Assembly: GCF_001661675.2 (NCBI RefSeq) | Contig: NZ_CP019604.1 | Location: forward strand, 62,001 to 126,000 | DNA length: 64,000 nucleotides | From: Croceicoccus marinus | Lineage (GTDB): Bacteria > Pseudomonadota > Alphaproteobacteria > Sphingomonadales > Sphingomonadaceae | Reading direction: 5' to 3' | In this document: piece by piece, positions 24,429-34,455 of the stretch | How positions within the stretch are numbered: position 1 is the first letter of the stretch | Layout of the letters: every line of letters begins with the position of its first letter | Program-made: the position numbers and the translations under genes | The notes under the pieces: generated by a model | What the model was told of the DNA's origin: nothing | What the model saw: the letters and a program-made list of their open reading frames with translations, nothing else | Database searches by the model: none

Positions 24429-27148
24429 CAAGTGCGTCCATAAGCGAGTTGGGGGTCGTCGAGTTTCGTCGGCAACCGATCGGTGGTACTGGTCAACCCG
24501 AGATAGGTGGCTGCACGGGTTGCACCGACATAAATGTAACGATCAAACAGTTCCGGCCGCTCTTCGGCCAGACGGTCCACGTCAAGGAAGAAGACCGCTT
24601 CGAACTCCAACCCCTTGATGTGCTCGATAGGAAATACCCTGATATCGTTCGACTTTCCTATGGCTTCTCCATCAGCATAGGCCTTGGCCTTGAGGCTAAG
24701 ATCGGCCAGACTGGCGTTGAGCGCCGCGGTCAAGCCCGGTAATTGGCCCTGATTGGGAACGAGAACTGCAATTGTTGGTAAGTTGCCGTCGGACAGGACC
24801 TGAACCTCCTTGATCCGCGCCACCAACCAGTCGGCCCGCGCGGCATCACTATCAAGCGAGACGCCCTGCACCGGATCGTAGCCGAGGTTCTCTCCATAGT
24901 CAGGCGCCGCATCGTCGAATTCGGCCCCTTGGAGTTCAGCCAACTTGCGGGCGAATGTCGAAAGCTTGCGGCTTTGCCGATAAGCTATCGAAATTGTATG
25001 TTTTTTAAGCTTCGGCGCCACCCAGGCGAGATCGTCTTCCGACCGGCTCCCCCACAACGTCAGCCGCTGGTTGAAATCGCCGGACAGGAACAACGAACCG
25101 GTCGCTGGACGGGCGAGCACGGACATGCAGGCGAGCTGCAGTGGGGAAAAGTCGGTTGCCTCATCCACCAGAACTTGGTTGCGCCGCATGGCCCCGATGG
25201 CGTCTAGCAATGCGGGTCGCCGTTCCGCCAGTCCTGACGACAGCCGCCGATCGGCTTCGAAGCCCGCCGCTGCCCGCAACATCGCCAGCATGATCAGATC
25301 GACCTCCGCTGGATGCACATGAGACGGCTTGCCCGACTGTTCGCCGTACCACAGCCCTTCCATCCGCATTGCGCGCCGAAACCGACGATAGCGCCCCGGA
25401 AAGCGCCGTAAGTAGCTTGCGGGAGCATTGCCCAACATACCGGCGGCGCGCTGCAGAAGGAGTATCTTGCCCACCTCTTTCAAGTCCGGCGAAGCAAGTC
25501 CCCGCGCTTCCAGAATGGCAATAATGCGCCCGGCCCGACTTTTGGCAGATGGCTTCCTGCCGGATGCTTGCCGCAAGGCAAGAGTCCTCATGGCCCGCTG
25601 GAAGATATCGGCTACCAGTCGCCGACCTTGCAGCGTCGGGCGCGTTTCTTCGGCCTCAGGTTCGATATCATCCTCGCCCTCGTCCTCTTCACCGTCTTCG
25701 GCCTCCTCGTCTTCCGACTGTTCCGTCAGCATGGACGTTACCATCGTCGCCAGCGCATCAAGGAACTCGTCATCTTCGCCAGCCAGAGCCCGAAGTGGTT
25801 GCGCTAGTGCGCCTCTCGTTCCCTCGCCCAAGGTCCGTGTGATCTGGAACAGATCTGGCCGCATTGCCGCAAGTTCACCCATTAATTGGATAATACTTCC
25901 GCCCGAGCGAGCGATCGCGGCGGTCACACGTTTGCCTACCAGAGCCGCGCGCTCGTCGTCGGCTTTGGCGAGCCGCTCGGCCTCTACCGCCAGCTGCTGG
26001 ATGAAGTTGTCGGCCTGCCAGCGGTCGAAGGCTTCGAACCAGCGGGGCTGATTGAGCAATGTGCCTTCCCCAAGCCATCGATCATCGTGCGGCAAGGGCA
26101 TCGTAAATCCGCCGCCGCCGCCATTTCGCAGGATACCCAGCACGTTGCGTGCGGTAGCCCAGCGGTAATCGTCCCAGGTCTGCAGCCGCTCGTCATGCGC
26201 GGGCACGCCTTCCTTGCTAGCGGCCTCCTTCACATAGAGGCGCAGCAGCTCGGTTGGGGTGAAGAGGATCCAGCTGTCGGCGTGCGCCAGACCTGCTGCG
26301 TCCGCCCCTTCAACCAGTGCTTTCTCGTCCTCATCGAGATAGGCATGATCGAGTTTCTGCCTCAGGCGACGGACCATCGTCGTGGTCTTGCCCGTCCCCG
26401 GCGGGCCGAACACGGCGATCTGGCGGTCGATCGGCAGACGGAAGATGTCGTCTTGGAACTTGTCGAGGATCGGCGCAATGCGAAGTTGCATCGCGGTTAG
26501 AGCATCACGCTTGATGCCCTCATATTCGTTGTGGGCCCCCTCCTCGGTGTCGCCCTCTTCAAGCCACGTTCCCAGCGCGTCGATCTGCTCTTCAGAATAG
26601 CCATCCTCTCGCAGCAGGTCGCGTAGCGATTTAACCGAACGCGGTGTCGCATGCTCACGAAAGTGCACCGCCGGCTGCGCATCCCAACCGGCACTGTCTT
26701 CCAGCGCCTTGAAAGTTAGCTTCTCCCTCAACAGGAACCAGCGAGCACCACCCGGGAGCGGCACCTCAACATCATCGCCGATATCACGCGGAGCGAGCCT
26801 GCCCTTCGGGCTCATATAGCTGCACAGCTCCACCTTTGCGGAAGGCACGGTTCCGGCAGGCGAGATATACAGCGTCTGCAAGCTCTCGTCCTCATCCTCG
26901 ATAACCAGCCTGGCGATGGCGGGTTCGTGGCGCAGGCGCTGGAGATTGCCTATCCGGTCCTCGTTCCGCTCGCGCAAGTCGGCGGAGAGCTTCTCTGCAG
27001 TCGCCTCGTTGACCATCGCGAAAGAGTCGAGCGTGATACCGCGACGGGAAAGGCCTTCGCGTGCTGATGAAGCGATGCTTTCGAAAGCATCGAGCGCTTC
27101 ACGTGCGACTGGCTTCAACTCTTCCAAGCTACCCCCTCCCAAAGTCAT
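24425..27148 (-). CDS. UvrD/Rep-like superfamily 1 helicase
   Basis: 907-aa SF1A-type helicase. Walker A FGPPGTGKTTTMVRRLRQKL (about residue 250), motif II VLVDEATDFSPLQL (about 663, DEAT in place of DEx(Q/D)), motif III SLFLSGDFNQRL, motif IV SIAYRQSRKLSTFA, motif V HIKGLEFEAVFFLDVD and motif VI YVGATRAATYLGL are in order. A strongly acidic low-complexity linker (about residues 470-500) divides the two RecA-like halves. N-terminal 240 residues are family-specific and unrecognised. ATG 27148 overlaps the end of the GIY-YIG gene (ATGA); its own end overlaps the HNH gene. Probably a DNA translocase feeding the nucleases of the operon. Confidence 0.87.
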   Translation of the reverse strand: MTLGGGSLEELKPVAREALDAFESIASSAREGLSRRGITLDSFAMVNEATAEKLSADLRERNEDRIGNLQRLRHEPAIARLVIEDEDESLQTLYISPAGTVPSAKVELCSYMSPKGRLAPRDIGDDVEVPLPGGARWFLLREKLTFKALEDSAGWDAQPAVHFREHATPRSVKSLRDLLREDGYSEEQIDALGTWLEEGDTEEGAHNEYEGIKRDALTAMQLRIAPILDKFQDDIFRLPIDRQIAVFGPPGTGKTTTMVRRLRQKLDHAYLDEDEKALVEGADAAGLAHADSWILFTPTELLRLYVKEAASKEGVPAHDERLQTWDDYRWATARNVLGILRNGGGGGFTMPLPHDDRWLGEGTLLNQPRWFEAFDRWQADNFIQQLAVEAERLAKADDERAALVGKRVTAAIARSGGSIIQLMGELAAMRPDLFQITRTLGEGTRGALAQPLRALAGEDDEFLDALATMVTSMLTEQSEDEEAEDGEEDEGEDDIEPEAEETRPTLQGRRLVADIFQRAMRTLALRQASGRKPSAKSRAGRIIAILEARGLASPDLKEVGKILLLQRAAGMLGNAPASYLRRFPGRYRRFRRAMRMEGLWYGEQSGKPSHVHPAEVDLIMLAMLRAAAGFEADRRLSSGLAERRPALLDAIGAMRRNQVLVDEATDFSPLQLACMSVLARPATGSLFLSGDFNQRLTLWGSRSEDDLAWVAPKLKKHTISIAYRQSRKLSTFARKLAELQGAEFDDAAPDYGENLGYDPVQGVSLDSDAARADWLVARIKEVQVLSDGNLPTIAVLVPNQGQLPGLTAALNASLADLSLKAKAYADGEAIGKSNDIRVFPIEHIKGLEFEAVFFLDVDRLAEERPELFDRYIYVGATRAATYLGLTSTTDRLPTKLDDPQLAYGRTW

Positions 27149-27644
27149 TCGTCGTCCTCAGCAATTGTATCGGTAATCGGTGTCCGCTCGGAGATGGATC
27201 CTTGATTGGATAAGTTGCGGATCACCTGATCGATGCGCGAGCGGCCGAAGGTCACGAATTCGCGATCCTCCGCAAATCCGCTGCCTTGGACGTTACACAG
27301 CGGAATCTCTCCAAATATTTCGCGAAAGGAGATGATCATGGCGCGCTCGAGCCGACACCAGGAACGGATGCCGTTGCGCCCACGGCAGGTCACGAGCCGT
27401 ACATCGAATGATTGTACCCCATGCGACCACAGAACATCTTCAGCCGGTACGCCGCGCTGCCGGCAACGCGGGCGATCCCCTTCCTGGTCGTGCCGATATA
27501 GGCGATGTGCGAATAGCCGTTTTCATAACGCAGCTTGCGATCGGCGCAGATGACATAGACTTGCCGCTCGTGCTCCAGCGCCACGCGCCGAACTGTCATG
27601 GCGGGTGTCCTCTTCAACGAGACCTGCAGGCGACGCGCTGTCAC
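27145..27644 (-). pseudogene. GIY-YIG nuclease, split by one-base frameshift
   Basis: Two short minus-strand frames (27390-27644 and 27145-27393) together encode one GIY-YIG nuclease of about 165 aa. First part: QVYVICADRKLRY, GYSHIAYIGTTRKGIARVAG (GIY-YIG core with Arg). Second part: VTCRGRNGIRSWCRLERAMI, with the family glutamate, then FGEIPLCNVQGSG. The break is at the GGGG run at 27417-27420: with five Gs the protein would read GRMGVQSFDVRLVTCRG without interruption. Start is GTG 27644, overlapping the methylase stop (GTGA), and the end overlaps the helicase start (ATGA), so the operon geometry is that of a functional gene. Either a recent inactivation of a nuclease or an assembly error. 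Confidence 0.75.
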
Positions 27645-30600
27645 CGATACCCCTCCACCCGTGGGCGCATGCCTTCGGTCACCAGCTTGTCGTAGGCGGC
27701 GAGGACGAGGCGGCGGGTGTGGTATTCGCCGTGTTTCTTGATCTCGTTGTTCTTGAGGACGCGGAAGGTTTCGCTGGGGTAGTCTTCGCCCATCACGTCC
27801 TTGGGATCGAGGACGTAGCGCAGCTCTTCGCGGGAGAGGCCGTAGGCGAGGGCGTACCAGGCGTCGAGTTCGGCGCGAAGCTGCGCGCGGCGGTCCTCGT
27901 CCCAGCGGAACGGCTCGCCCTCATATCCCAAGTCGCGCGCGAAGGGGGCCATGGAATGCGAGGTGTAACTGAGTTCCAGCACCCGCGGGACGATGAAGCC
28001 GAGATCGTCCTCGCTGTAGGCGCTGGGGGGGAGGATGGGCAGTTGCTCCAATATGAAAAAATTCAAATGAGTTCCGCCTACCTTCTGACGGGCGACATAG
28101 TCGAAAGCGAGAGATGAGAAGTTTGCAGCGAAACCTGCTGTAAGCACCCGTTTGAGGCGCTCCTCAAAGAATATCAACGGAAGTTGATTGCCAAATGCAA
28201 AATCGGGGACGAATGCTCCTATTGCTGTCCGCTCGTTATTTGTGTTGGTGATATCCCGAAAGCCAAAGAAATAGCTGCAATTTGGCACATTTCGGAGTTT
28301 CCGATCACGCTCCGATTTAGGAAGCCAAACTCGAGGCGTCGGCTCGAAAGTGACATCGCTGAGCTGATCCTCATTCAGCCTAGGCAAAGCTCTTGTATTG
28401 TCAGTTTTGCCAGGTGGGTAGGAACCATATCGATGGTCAAAATGCCACATCATTTTGGCTTCGTAGAGCGGCAAATATCGCTCTTGGTTTGCATTTGCCT
28501 CGGAACCGCCGGAGAGGTTAAAGTTCGGGGAATTGTCAACTTGCCCAGAAGTGCGCGCCCAGTCGGTGCCGAGCAGTTCCCAACCCATTGCCGCAAGTTC
28601 TTCGGCGGTGCGGAAAAGGTGGCTGTCGTTCGACATATCGAACATTCGCATGAAGCTGACGCCCCACGGATTGCGCGCCTCTCCGCTTTTCGCCTCGTTG
28701 ATCAGAACCGGAACGCGATTGTAGATGCTCGCGGTGAGTTCGGCGTCCTTGCGCGCGCGGAAGACAGGGGCAGTCTTTGTGTTGGGATTGATCCGAGCGA
28801 TCTCATCGGCCGTGAGTTCGAACGAGCGCCGTTTATCCTCTAGCTCTTCGAAATCCAGCAATAGGCATGCGAACTGGGCTTTCTCCTCAGCTTTGATTTT
28901 TCCGATCGTGAGCAAGCAGAAGCGAAGCAACCCTGCTACATGTGGGAAGATTCGACGATCATTTCGGAAGTCGACAAGCGAGATCAATTTCCGCTTATCA
29001 ATAAGATGACCGAAGAACGGCGCAGTTGTTGCATCGGTGGCGATGCCGGTGGGCACGATGATCCCCGCACGTCCGCTGTCGCTTAGCAAGTTCAGGAATT
29101 GTTCTGAGAACAAAGCATACGTGTTGACATCACCCGTGCCGGTATAGGTGTATCGCCCTCCGTCCCCGCCAGAAATACGCGCGAAGGCGCTCGCCGCTTC
29201 AGCTTGCCGCTTGGCGCTTTGAAAGGCGTCATAAAGCCGTCGGTCGGGCGACCCTTCTTCCGCAGCGGCCAACTTCTTGATCGCCTTCGCGCGGCCCGCC
29301 GCATTGGGTGCATCGGCCACTTCGTGCCCGGCGAAGAACTCCTGCTCCTGCAGCTTGATCCGCTCCCACGGCGGATTGCCCAGCACCACGTCGAACCCGC
29401 CCTTGCCGATCAGCACATCGGGAAAGGCGAGCGGCCAGTGGAAGGCGCGGGCTTCTTCCGAAGCGTCAACGGCGGCGGCTTCGAGCGGGCCGTAAACCTG
29501 CCCTCCGCCGAGGCGCTTCCAGACGTCCGCCGTCGTCGGCACGGCTGAGCGCCGATAGTTTTCCGGCACTTCCACCTTGGGTAGCAGGAAGGCAGCAGTG
29601 TAAAAATCGCAGGCGACCTTGGTGGCCCAACGGTCTGGATCTTTACGCCAGGCCTCGAACGCCTCCCGCTTCTTTTCCACCTGCCCCACCGTGTCTTCCG
29701 GCATGCGGCGAATGGTGGAAAGGTTCGCGGCCAGTTTCCTTGGCGGCATGGCCCCGGTGCCGCTGTCGAAATCGAAGGCGCCCTGGCCCTTCTTTTCGTC
29801 CTTGTTCTTCTTCTTGTAGTAGGCGGCCGCCTCTTTCACATCGCCAGTCAGCGGCTTGTAGGCATCGTCGGGAATCCCCTGTTCCAGCGCCTCGAGGTCG
29901 AACACGCCCAGCAGCGCGTCCCCGCAGCGGATATTGGCGTCGAGGAAGCCCAAGGGTTGCCCCGGTGAAACACTCTCGATCCACAGCGCCACCTTGGCCA
30001 ATTCCACCGCCATCGGGTTGCGATCCACCCCGTGGACGCAGCGGGCGACCACGTCGCGTAAGCCCGCCTGCCGGTCGGGCGCATCGGGATCGCGCAGCTC
30101 GGCCACCTTGTCCGCCATCCGCCGCGCCGCGCCCAGCAGGAAATGCCCCGACCCGCAGGCCGGGTCGATGATCTTGAGATCGAGGATGGCGCGAACCTTG
30201 TCCTCCGCCGTCTCACCTTCTGCCTCCGCCTTCTCCAACACCGGGTCGAGCGCGCTGTCGAGCAGCGTTTCGACCAGGCTGTCGGGCGTGTAGTAACTTC
30301 CGGTGGTCTTGCGGGTGTTGCCCTTGGCTCCGCTGTCCAGCTCGAATTCCCCGTTGGCTGCAAGGCGCGGGTGGATTTCGAGCAGACTTTCGTAGACGCT
30401 GCCCAACTCCTCGGTCTTCATGTCGCGCCAGTTGATGCGCTGCAGGCTGCCGTCCTGCTTCAGGTAACCGAGCCGGTAGATCGCTTCGAGGAAGCGGCGG
30501 TTAGGCAGTTTGCTGGCGTCCATCACCGGCGTATTGCCGCGCGCGAACATGCCGCCCAGCGCAGGCAGGCCGAGCATTTCCTGCCCGCGTTCCAGCGCGC

Positions 30601-31672
30601 GCAAGGTGACCTTCATCCCCTCCCACGCATCGAAATGGCGGTCGCGCGCCACGCGGCGGCGGCTGCGTTCGCGCCAGAAGCCGAAGCCGTAGCTGCTTTC
30701 ATAGAGATCGCGCGCGGCGCGCGGGGTGCGGCGGGGGTGGAGCAGGTTGCGCTCTTCCGCCACTGCAAGGAAGATCAGGCGATAGACGGTGCGCAGCAAT
30801 TCCTCGAACAGGGCAGTGAGCGAGACTTCGTTCGCCTCGATCTTTGCGCGCAGTTCAGGATTGGCCTCGATCAGTCCTTGGCCCATTTCGCGCAAGGCAT
30901 CTTCGACCCCTTCGCGCAGGCGATCGCGCGCGGCGGTGCCGGATTTCATCCCGGCCTCGCGCCATTGTTCCAGCGGGGCGCTGCTGGGGGGCTGGCCGGG
31001 ATTGCCGAAGCGGGTGGCGTGGGTGAGCAGCCACCAGGCGGTGAAGTCGGCGAACATCTCGTCACGGAACATCGCGGCAAAATCTGCCTCGATCCACGCG
31101 GCGCGTGTGAGGCTGGCGTTGTCGCGCATCAGGCGCACGCGGTCGCCGGCGAAGACGAGGCCCCAATAGAACCCGTCGCTGGCGTTGAGCCAGTCCTGCA
31201 GCAGCACGACCGGATTGCGCCGGGCGCGGCCGCCCTCCCCGTCACCGAATTCGGGCATGGCCTTGGAAAAACCGTCGCCGTCCTCGACTGGCGCGGCGAC
31301 GACGATGGGGACGTGGCCGCCCTTTCCTTCCAGAGCGATGCGATAGCGGCGGGCGCCGTCGTGGTGATCCTTCGGTCCTGACAGGTCCTCGAAGCCGAAG
31401 GCCTGTTCCAGCAGATCGCGCGCGAACCTGGCAGTCTGTGTGACGGTGGGCTGGTCGATCTTGCTGTAGTCGAGCCAGAGCGCCTGGCCGATGCGGAAGT
31501 AGCGCGTGATCTCGTCGGCAAGGTTGGTGCCCTTGGGGCAGCCGTAATCGGCGGCGGTCTTCGCGTTGCGTTCGGCGCCAGCGATCTTGAGAACCTGTTC
31601 GGGCGCGATCAGCCCGCCCTCAATGGCGATGGCTTCGAGACCGAGTTCGGTGGTGCGGTTACGGCGAGCCAT
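27641..31672 (-). CDS. Eco57I/DrmMI-like adenine-specific DNA methyltransferase
   Basis: 1343-aa N6-adenine methylase of the Eco57I type. SAM-binding motif IIDPACGSGHFLLGAARRM at about residue 504 and catalytic VVLGNPPWERIKL (NPPW) at about 766. A long N-terminal helical region (1-480) precedes GSYYTPDSLVETLL, the usual entry to the methylase core, and a target-recognition C-terminal region follows (ERYLPLYEAKMMWHFDHRYG, LAFDYVARQKVGGTHLNFFI). No PD-(D/E)XK nuclease motif is apparent in the N-terminal region, so it appears to be methylase only. Overall size and organisation fit DrmMI of class 1 DISARM. ATG 31672 shares a base with the upstream stop (TGATG). Expected role: mark host DNA as self. 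Confidence 0.9.
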   Translation of the reverse strand: MARRNRTTELGLEAIAIEGGLIAPEQVLKIAGAERNAKTAADYGCPKGTNLADEITRYFRIGQALWLDYSKIDQPTVTQTARFARDLLEQAFGFEDLSGPKDHHDGARRYRIALEGKGGHVPIVVAAPVEDGDGFSKAMPEFGDGEGGRARRNPVVLLQDWLNASDGFYWGLVFAGDRVRLMRDNASLTRAAWIEADFAAMFRDEMFADFTAWWLLTHATRFGNPGQPPSSAPLEQWREAGMKSGTAARDRLREGVEDALREMGQGLIEANPELRAKIEANEVSLTALFEELLRTVYRLIFLAVAEERNLLHPRRTPRAARDLYESSYGFGFWRERSRRRVARDRHFDAWEGMKVTLRALERGQEMLGLPALGGMFARGNTPVMDASKLPNRRFLEAIYRLGYLKQDGSLQRINWRDMKTEELGSVYESLLEIHPRLAANGEFELDSGAKGNTRKTTGSYYTPDSLVETLLDSALDPVLEKAEAEGETAEDKVRAILDLKIIDPACGSGHFLLGAARRMADKVAELRDPDAPDRQAGLRDVVARCVHGVDRNPMAVELAKVALWIESVSPGQPLGFLDANIRCGDALLGVFDLEALEQGIPDDAYKPLTGDVKEAAAYYKKKNKDEKKGQGAFDFDSGTGAMPPRKLAANLSTIRRMPEDTVGQVEKKREAFEAWRKDPDRWATKVACDFYTAAFLLPKVEVPENYRRSAVPTTADVWKRLGGGQVYGPLEAAAVDASEEARAFHWPLAFPDVLIGKGGFDVVLGNPPWERIKLQEQEFFAGHEVADAPNAAGRAKAIKKLAAAEEGSPDRRLYDAFQSAKRQAEAASAFARISGGDGGRYTYTGTGDVNTYALFSEQFLNLLSDSGRAGIIVPTGIATDATTAPFFGHLIDKRKLISLVDFRNDRRIFPHVAGLLRFCLLTIGKIKAEEKAQFACLLLDFEELEDKRRSFELTADEIARINPNTKTAPVFRARKDAELTASIYNRVPVLINEAKSGEARNPWGVSFMRMFDMSNDSHLFRTAEELAAMGWELLGTDWARTSGQVDNSPNFNLSGGSEANANQERYLPLYEAKMMWHFDHRYGSYPPGKTDNTRALPRLNEDQLSDVTFEPTPRVWLPKSERDRKLRNVPNCSYFFGFRDITNTNNERTAIGAFVPDFAFGNQLPLIFFEERLKRVLTAGFAANFSSLAFDYVARQKVGGTHLNFFILEQLPILPPSAYSEDDLGFIVPRVLELSYTSHSMAPFARDLGYEGEPFRWDEDRRAQLRAELDAWYALAYGLSREELRYVLDPKDVMGEDYPSETFRVLKNNEIKKHGEYHTRRLVLAAYDKLVTEGMRPRVEGYR

Positions 31673-34455
31673 CAGGCGATCTCCGGCACGAGGACATAGA
31701 GGCCGATGACGTCGGCAGGCAGCGCGGACTCGACTTCGGTGGTGGCGCCCTCCCCTCGCATGGCCGCCTTCACCCGGTCGTGATCCTCGCGGAGTGCTTC
31801 GGCCCGTTCATGCGCGAAGGTGGCGATCGCCTGTTCGTAATCGTCGAGCCGGTTCAGCGCCTCGCCCACCTGCCGCTCGATCGCGATGCGTTCGATATTG
31901 CCGGTGGCTTCTTGTTCCAGCAGCGCGAGAGCTTCGGCCCCGGTTGCGAAAGGCTGCTCCTCGCCCCTGCGGAATGCGAGCGCGGTGGCTTCTTCGGCCA
32001 GCAAGGTGCGCCGGCCGCTGACGGTGAGGGTAAAGCGCAACCGCAAGAGCATCACAGTGGTAACGCTCTCTACTGCGCGCGTGCGCCATGTGCCGCAGCG
32101 GCCGAGCGGTTCGATCTCACGCGTGCCGCCGGGATCGAGCGCGCCTTCGGCCAGGGTTTCGGCCAGTATCGCCACCAGCGGATGCACGCGGCCAACGTGG
32201 GTGACATCGGGTTCGGGATCGTCGGCAAAGCTTACCGCCCGACTGCCGGTGAAGCCGCGCGCCTCCATGCGCTCGCGCAATTGCGTGGGAAGGCGGTCAT
32301 AGTGAACGCGGGGATGCTTGCCGGTCGTGTCCAGCGGCGCTTCCAGGCGTGATAGCGCGCGGCGGGCAAAGCGTTCAACTTCTTCAGGCCCGCCGTTGAG
32401 CGCGCGCAGGCGCTGCCATTCGGGCAGGACTTCGGCGGGTTTGAGCGCGCCTTGTGCGTATCTTGCCTGGCTTTTTTTCGCCGAGTCTTCGGCATTGCGC
32501 CACTCGACCTCGAGCTGAGCATCCGCCTCGCCGAAATCGAACATGCCTTGCGATCGATGGCGTTCGGACTTGAGCAACACGGCCTGCATAAGCGCGCTGG
32601 TGACGCTTGCGGAATCCTCGGGCACTGGAACCGTGACGCCGAGCGCTTCTCGAATTCGGTCTGCCTTATCGGTGATGACCTGGATTACGGCCCCGTCGAT
32701 CATCGAGTTCGCGCCGAACATCATGACCGACCAGACATCCTTCGCCGGCTGCCCGAAACGATCGACGCGCCCCTCGCGCTGCTGGTGGCGTGTCGGGTTC
32801 CAGTTGAGATCGTAGTGGATGACCGCATTGAACAGCTTCTGCAGGTTGATGCCTTCGGACAGGCAGTCGGTGGCGACGAGAATGCGCCTGTCGTCATCAC
32901 CCATATCATCCACTCGCTCGCGGCGCTCTTCGGGCGTCAGTCGGCCGGTGACGACCTCGATACGGTGCTTGCGGAAGATCTTGCGCAGTGCCTCGCCTAC
33001 CGCATCGGCAGTCGAGATGAACCGGCAGAAGACGACGGTGCGAGCGTTTTCCTTCTCCAGCGCCTTGAGCTGTTTAACCAGCATCAGGAACTTTGGATCT
33101 TCGTCGACCCGGTCAGCGAGTTTTTCGGCCTGCGAGATGAGCCTGGAAATCTGCTCGCGCTCTTCCCCGGCGAGTGCAGTCGCGGGTTCGACATCGGTGT
33201 CGGAAAGCATGCCTTCATCGTCATCGAATAGCACGGGCTCAAGTGCCTCTTCCTCCGCCATGCCGCCCAGGCGGTTGCGGAGAGCACTTGCCGCGGCCGC
33301 CGGCGACGAACCCACGCAACGCATCAGGGCCAGCGTTCCCCAGAATGCCAGACGCCTTGCACTGTCTCCATCGGCGTTGGTCGTCACGCCGACGCAGTAG
33401 TCGAGCACATCTTCCTGGAAGTTCTGGAAGTCGCCGGTCAGCTGGAAAGGTGCCTCGCGGGAATGCGCGCGTGCAAAAGCACTGCCATCTCCCCAGGCCT
33501 CTTCGATATCGGGCCGGCGGCGCTGCACGAAATGCTGGGCCAAGCGGCGGCGGTAGCGTTCGAGCGCATTAGAATCCGCGCCGCCGGGCGCATCGGCGAG
33601 GTCAGCATCGATCAGTCCGAGCAGCCTTCCGTACGCATCCTGATTCCCGCTATGTGGAGTAGCCGTCAGCAGCAACATGTGCCGCTCGGGCTTTTCAGCG
33701 AGCCGCTCCAACAGGGCAAATCGTTGCTGCGTGCCGCGTTCGCTGCCGCCGACGCAGCTGTGGGCCTCATCAACAATTACGAAATCCGGGCAGGCATGGG
33801 CGAAACTGTCACGACGATTGTCGCTCTTGATGTAATCCAGGCTGACGACCGTGTAGGGATAGGCATCAAAGATGCTTTCCGAGAGCGCCAATCCGCGCTC
33901 GAGGGAACGGGCTCTCGATGATGTAACGGCGACCGCATCGATGTCGAACTTTTCGGCGAGCTCCCCGACCCACTGGTCGACGAGGTGTGGTGGGCACAAT
34001 ACTGTGAAGCGATCGACTTCGCCCCGATCGATCATTTCCCTCAGGATCATGCCTGCTTCGATCGTCTTGCCGATGCCGACATCATCCGCAATCAGCAGAC
34101 GTTTGGTTTCCAGGCGCAGCGCCATGAGCATTGGCACGAGCTGGTACGCGCGCGGCTCGACGCCTAGGTGCGCCGCGCTGCGAAAAGGCCCTGCCCCCCT
34201 GCGCAATGAAAGGCGAAGCGCGTCGGCGAGTAAGCGCGCCCCATCCTGTGTGTCGGGTTCGTCTGCGGAGGGCGGAGCGAACCGGGCCGGTGTGACCGAC
34301 ATTATCTCTAGAGCAGGCGCGATCACCTGTGCGTCCTCCTCGGAGCCAGACAATGGACGGACGCGAATGAGACCTTCCTCCGGCAACCCGAGCACAATCC
34401 ACTCGCGCCCCCTCGCCTGAACGAGGTCGCCCGTTCGCAAATCGATGGCGTTCAT
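31672..34455 (-). CDS. SNF2-like helicase, DrmD-like
   Basis: 927-aa superfamily 2 SNF2-type ATPase. N-terminal small barrel (GDLVQARGREWIVLGL), then Walker A LLIADDVGIGKTIEAGMIL (about residue 125), motif II FVIVDEAHSCVGG, motif III LLLTATPHSGNQD, helicase C-terminal landmarks ILVATDCLSEGINLQ and HQQREGRVDRFGQPA with arginine fingers. It matches the layout of DrmD of class 1 DISARM. ATG 34455 overlaps the stop of the 1710-aa helicase gene by four bases, and its own end overlaps the methylase start, the drmD-drmMI gene order of class 1 DISARM. Expected to translocate on DNA and help discriminate or process unmodified invader DNA. Confidence 0.88.
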   Translation of the reverse strand: MNAIDLRTGDLVQARGREWIVLGLPEEGLIRVRPLSGSEEDAQVIAPALEIMSVTPARFAPPSADEPDTQDGARLLADALRLSLRRGAGPFRSAAHLGVEPRAYQLVPMLMALRLETKRLLIADDVGIGKTIEAGMILREMIDRGEVDRFTVLCPPHLVDQWVGELAEKFDIDAVAVTSSRARSLERGLALSESIFDAYPYTVVSLDYIKSDNRRDSFAHACPDFVIVDEAHSCVGGSERGTQQRFALLERLAEKPERHMLLLTATPHSGNQDAYGRLLGLIDADLADAPGGADSNALERYRRRLAQHFVQRRRPDIEEAWGDGSAFARAHSREAPFQLTGDFQNFQEDVLDYCVGVTTNADGDSARRLAFWGTLALMRCVGSSPAAAASALRNRLGGMAEEEALEPVLFDDDEGMLSDTDVEPATALAGEEREQISRLISQAEKLADRVDEDPKFLMLVKQLKALEKENARTVVFCRFISTADAVGEALRKIFRKHRIEVVTGRLTPEERRERVDDMGDDDRRILVATDCLSEGINLQKLFNAVIHYDLNWNPTRHQQREGRVDRFGQPAKDVWSVMMFGANSMIDGAVIQVITDKADRIREALGVTVPVPEDSASVTSALMQAVLLKSERHRSQGMFDFGEADAQLEVEWRNAEDSAKKSQARYAQGALKPAEVLPEWQRLRALNGGPEEVERFARRALSRLEAPLDTTGKHPRVHYDRLPTQLRERMEARGFTGSRAVSFADDPEPDVTHVGRVHPLVAILAETLAEGALDPGGTREIEPLGRCGTWRTRAVESVTTVMLLRLRFTLTVSGRRTLLAEEATALAFRRGEEQPFATGAEALALLEQEATGNIERIAIERQVGEALNRLDDYEQAIATFAHERAEALREDHDRVKAAMRGEGATTEVESALPADVIGLYVLVPEIA

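Noticed and set aside
29740..31381. Long plus-strand frames opposite the methylase gene
   Set aside because: Typical high-GC shadows of the minus-strand gene; it carries all methylase motifs, they carry none.
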